Assembly (NCBI GenBank): GCA_002780675.1
Contig: PEUR01000124.1
Coordinates: 1 to 5,980 of the forward strand
DNA length: 5,980 nt
Reading direction: 5' to 3'
Source: Gallionellales bacterium CG03_land_8_20_14_0_80_55_15
Lineage (GTDB): Bacteria; Pseudomonadota; Gammaproteobacteria; Burkholderiales; Gallionellaceae
Below, piece by piece: positions 5,755-5,980 of this stretch. A program made the position numbers and the translations under genes. The notes under the pieces are model-generated. The model ran no database searches and was not told the origin of the DNA. It saw only the letters and a program-made list of their open reading frames with translations. Numbering within the stretch: the stretch's first letter is position 1; each line of letters begins with the position of its first letter.

Positions 5755-5866
5755 GCACAGGTATTTGATTCAAAGTCACTGCAGTACTGGTTTTACCGTG
5801 TGCAATCTTGGATTCAAATAGTTTTACGGGAATGTTTCCCGGTTTTTTTATGAAGGAAGTAATCAC
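5755..5866 (+). promoter_or_regulatory. Structured 5' leader of the cold-shock gene, possible attenuator
   Basis: An upstream hairpin pairs GCACAGGTA (5755-5763) with TACCGTGTGC (5794-5803), all nine bases matched with one bulged G at 5798. The exact promoter start (near 5759) decides whether the whole left arm is transcribed. Two near-direct repeats occur: TTTGATTCAAA (5764-5774) against TTGGATTCAAA (5808-5818), and GTTTTACCG (5790-5798) against GTTTTACGG (5821-5829). TTACCG (5793-5798) could pair with CGGGAA (5827-5832) at five of six positions, which would break the terminator at 5827-5849. The three mutually exclusive pairings resemble a transcription attenuator. GAAGGAAG (5852-5859) is the ribosome site and lies outside the hairpins. 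Structure was assessed by eye only. Confidence 0.4.
5827..5849 (+). terminator. Intrinsic terminator inside the csp leader
   Basis: CGGGAA (5827-5832), a TGT loop and TTCCCG (5836-5841) form a perfect 6-bp stem, followed by one G and seven Ts (5843-5849). This is a textbook rho-independent terminator, and it ends 17 nt before the csp start codon, downstream of the likely csp promoter. It could be a regulated attenuator, the end of a roughly 90-nt small RNA, or partly leaky under all conditions. Confidence 0.75.
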
Positions 5867-5980
5867 ATGGCAACTGGTACAGTTAAATGGTTCAACGACG
5901 CTAAAGGCTTCGGTTTTGTAACTCCTGACGATGGTAGCGAAGATTTGTTCGCGCACTTCTCAGCAATCAACATGAGCGGT
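5867..5980 (+). CDS. CspA-family cold-shock protein, N-terminal part (truncated by window edge)
   Basis: The first 38 residues of a small single-domain nucleic-acid chaperone are visible; the family is usually about 67-70 residues. These proteins bind single-stranded RNA and DNA, melt RNA hairpins and can act as transcription antiterminators. Seen: [17 protein letters not shown] at the start, with the RNP1 motif KGFGFVTP (13-20) and the RNP2-type motif LFAHFSAI (27-34). Both carry the aromatic residues that stack on bases. The sequence is typical of betaproteobacterial Csp proteins, which exist as several paralogues, so I do not assign cspA, cspD or another member. The ATG at 5867 has a strong ribosome site, GAAGGAAG (5852-5859). 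Codon and base composition is less G/C-rich than the upstream genes, common in very highly expressed genes. The leader with its own promoter and terminator suggests post-initiation control. Confidence 0.96.
   Translation, partial: MATGTVKWFNDAKGFGFVTPDDGSEDLFAHFSAINMSG

Noticed and set aside
5850..5921. Possible 23-codon upstream frame starting at ATG 5850, overlapping the csp start out of frame
   Set aside because: It has no ribosome site (it directly follows the T-tract), and its start overlaps the csp Shine-Dalgarno region; most likely chance.
5747..5956. A 69-codon minus-strand frame across the csp leader and csp start
   Set aside because: It runs antisense through the RNP motifs of csp and through the promoter and terminator; it has no family resemblance.

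Overview
The window looks like a core chromosomal segment of a betaproteobacterium. The protein sequences read as betaproteobacterial: a 188-residue Dcd, a CspA-type protein beginning [17 protein letters not shown], and a 750-residue Orn/Lys/Arg decarboxylase. The metG / apbC(mrp) / dcd gene order is also common there. A Nitrosomonadales-like organism (Gallionella or Sideroxydans relatives) is a reasonable guess, but the sequence alone does not prove it. I saw no transposase, phage gene, CRISPR array, tRNA or rRNA.

Layout. The left end (1-756, minus strand) holds the N-terminal third of methionyl-tRNA synthetase (metG), cut by the window edge. A 109-bp divergent promoter region separates it from apbC/mrp (866-1960, plus), an Fe-S cluster carrier ATPase. 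A 78-bp spacer follows, containing an unusual heptad-repeat stem-loop (1970-2031). Then come dcd (2039-2605, dCTP deaminase) and, 5 bp later, a small unrecognised gene with a probable GTG start (2611-2835). After a 90-bp gap with a possible promoter lies a large PLP-dependent amino-acid decarboxylase (2926-5178), followed 15 bp later by hslR (5194-5583), the S4-domain heat-shock protein Hsp15. The 283-bp gap 5584-5866 holds a probable terminator for the hslR operon, a good sigma70-type promoter, and a structured leader of about 108 nt. That leader contains a textbook intrinsic terminator just upstream of a cold-shock protein gene (5867-5980, cut by the right edge).

How the genes relate. They are mostly housekeeping: translation (metG, hslR), Fe-S assembly (apbC), dUMP/dTTP supply (dcd), polyamine or amine metabolism (decarboxylase) and RNA chaperoning (csp). 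They look like neighbours rather than one pathway. Probable transcription units are metG (minus); apbC-dcd-small ORF; decarboxylase-hslR; and csp alone.

Most notable. (1) The csp leader is built like a transcription attenuator: the terminator hairpin and T7 tract end 17 nt before the csp start codon, and an upstream hairpin could compete with it. Because cold-shock proteins are known antiterminators, autoregulation is an attractive but untested idea. (2) The spacer before dcd holds degenerate 7-bp repeats arranged head to head around a 10-bp palindrome, including three perfect TACCACT copies. This element lies between a strong orphan Shine-Dalgarno sequence and the conventional dcd start. No clearly new multi-gene system is present.
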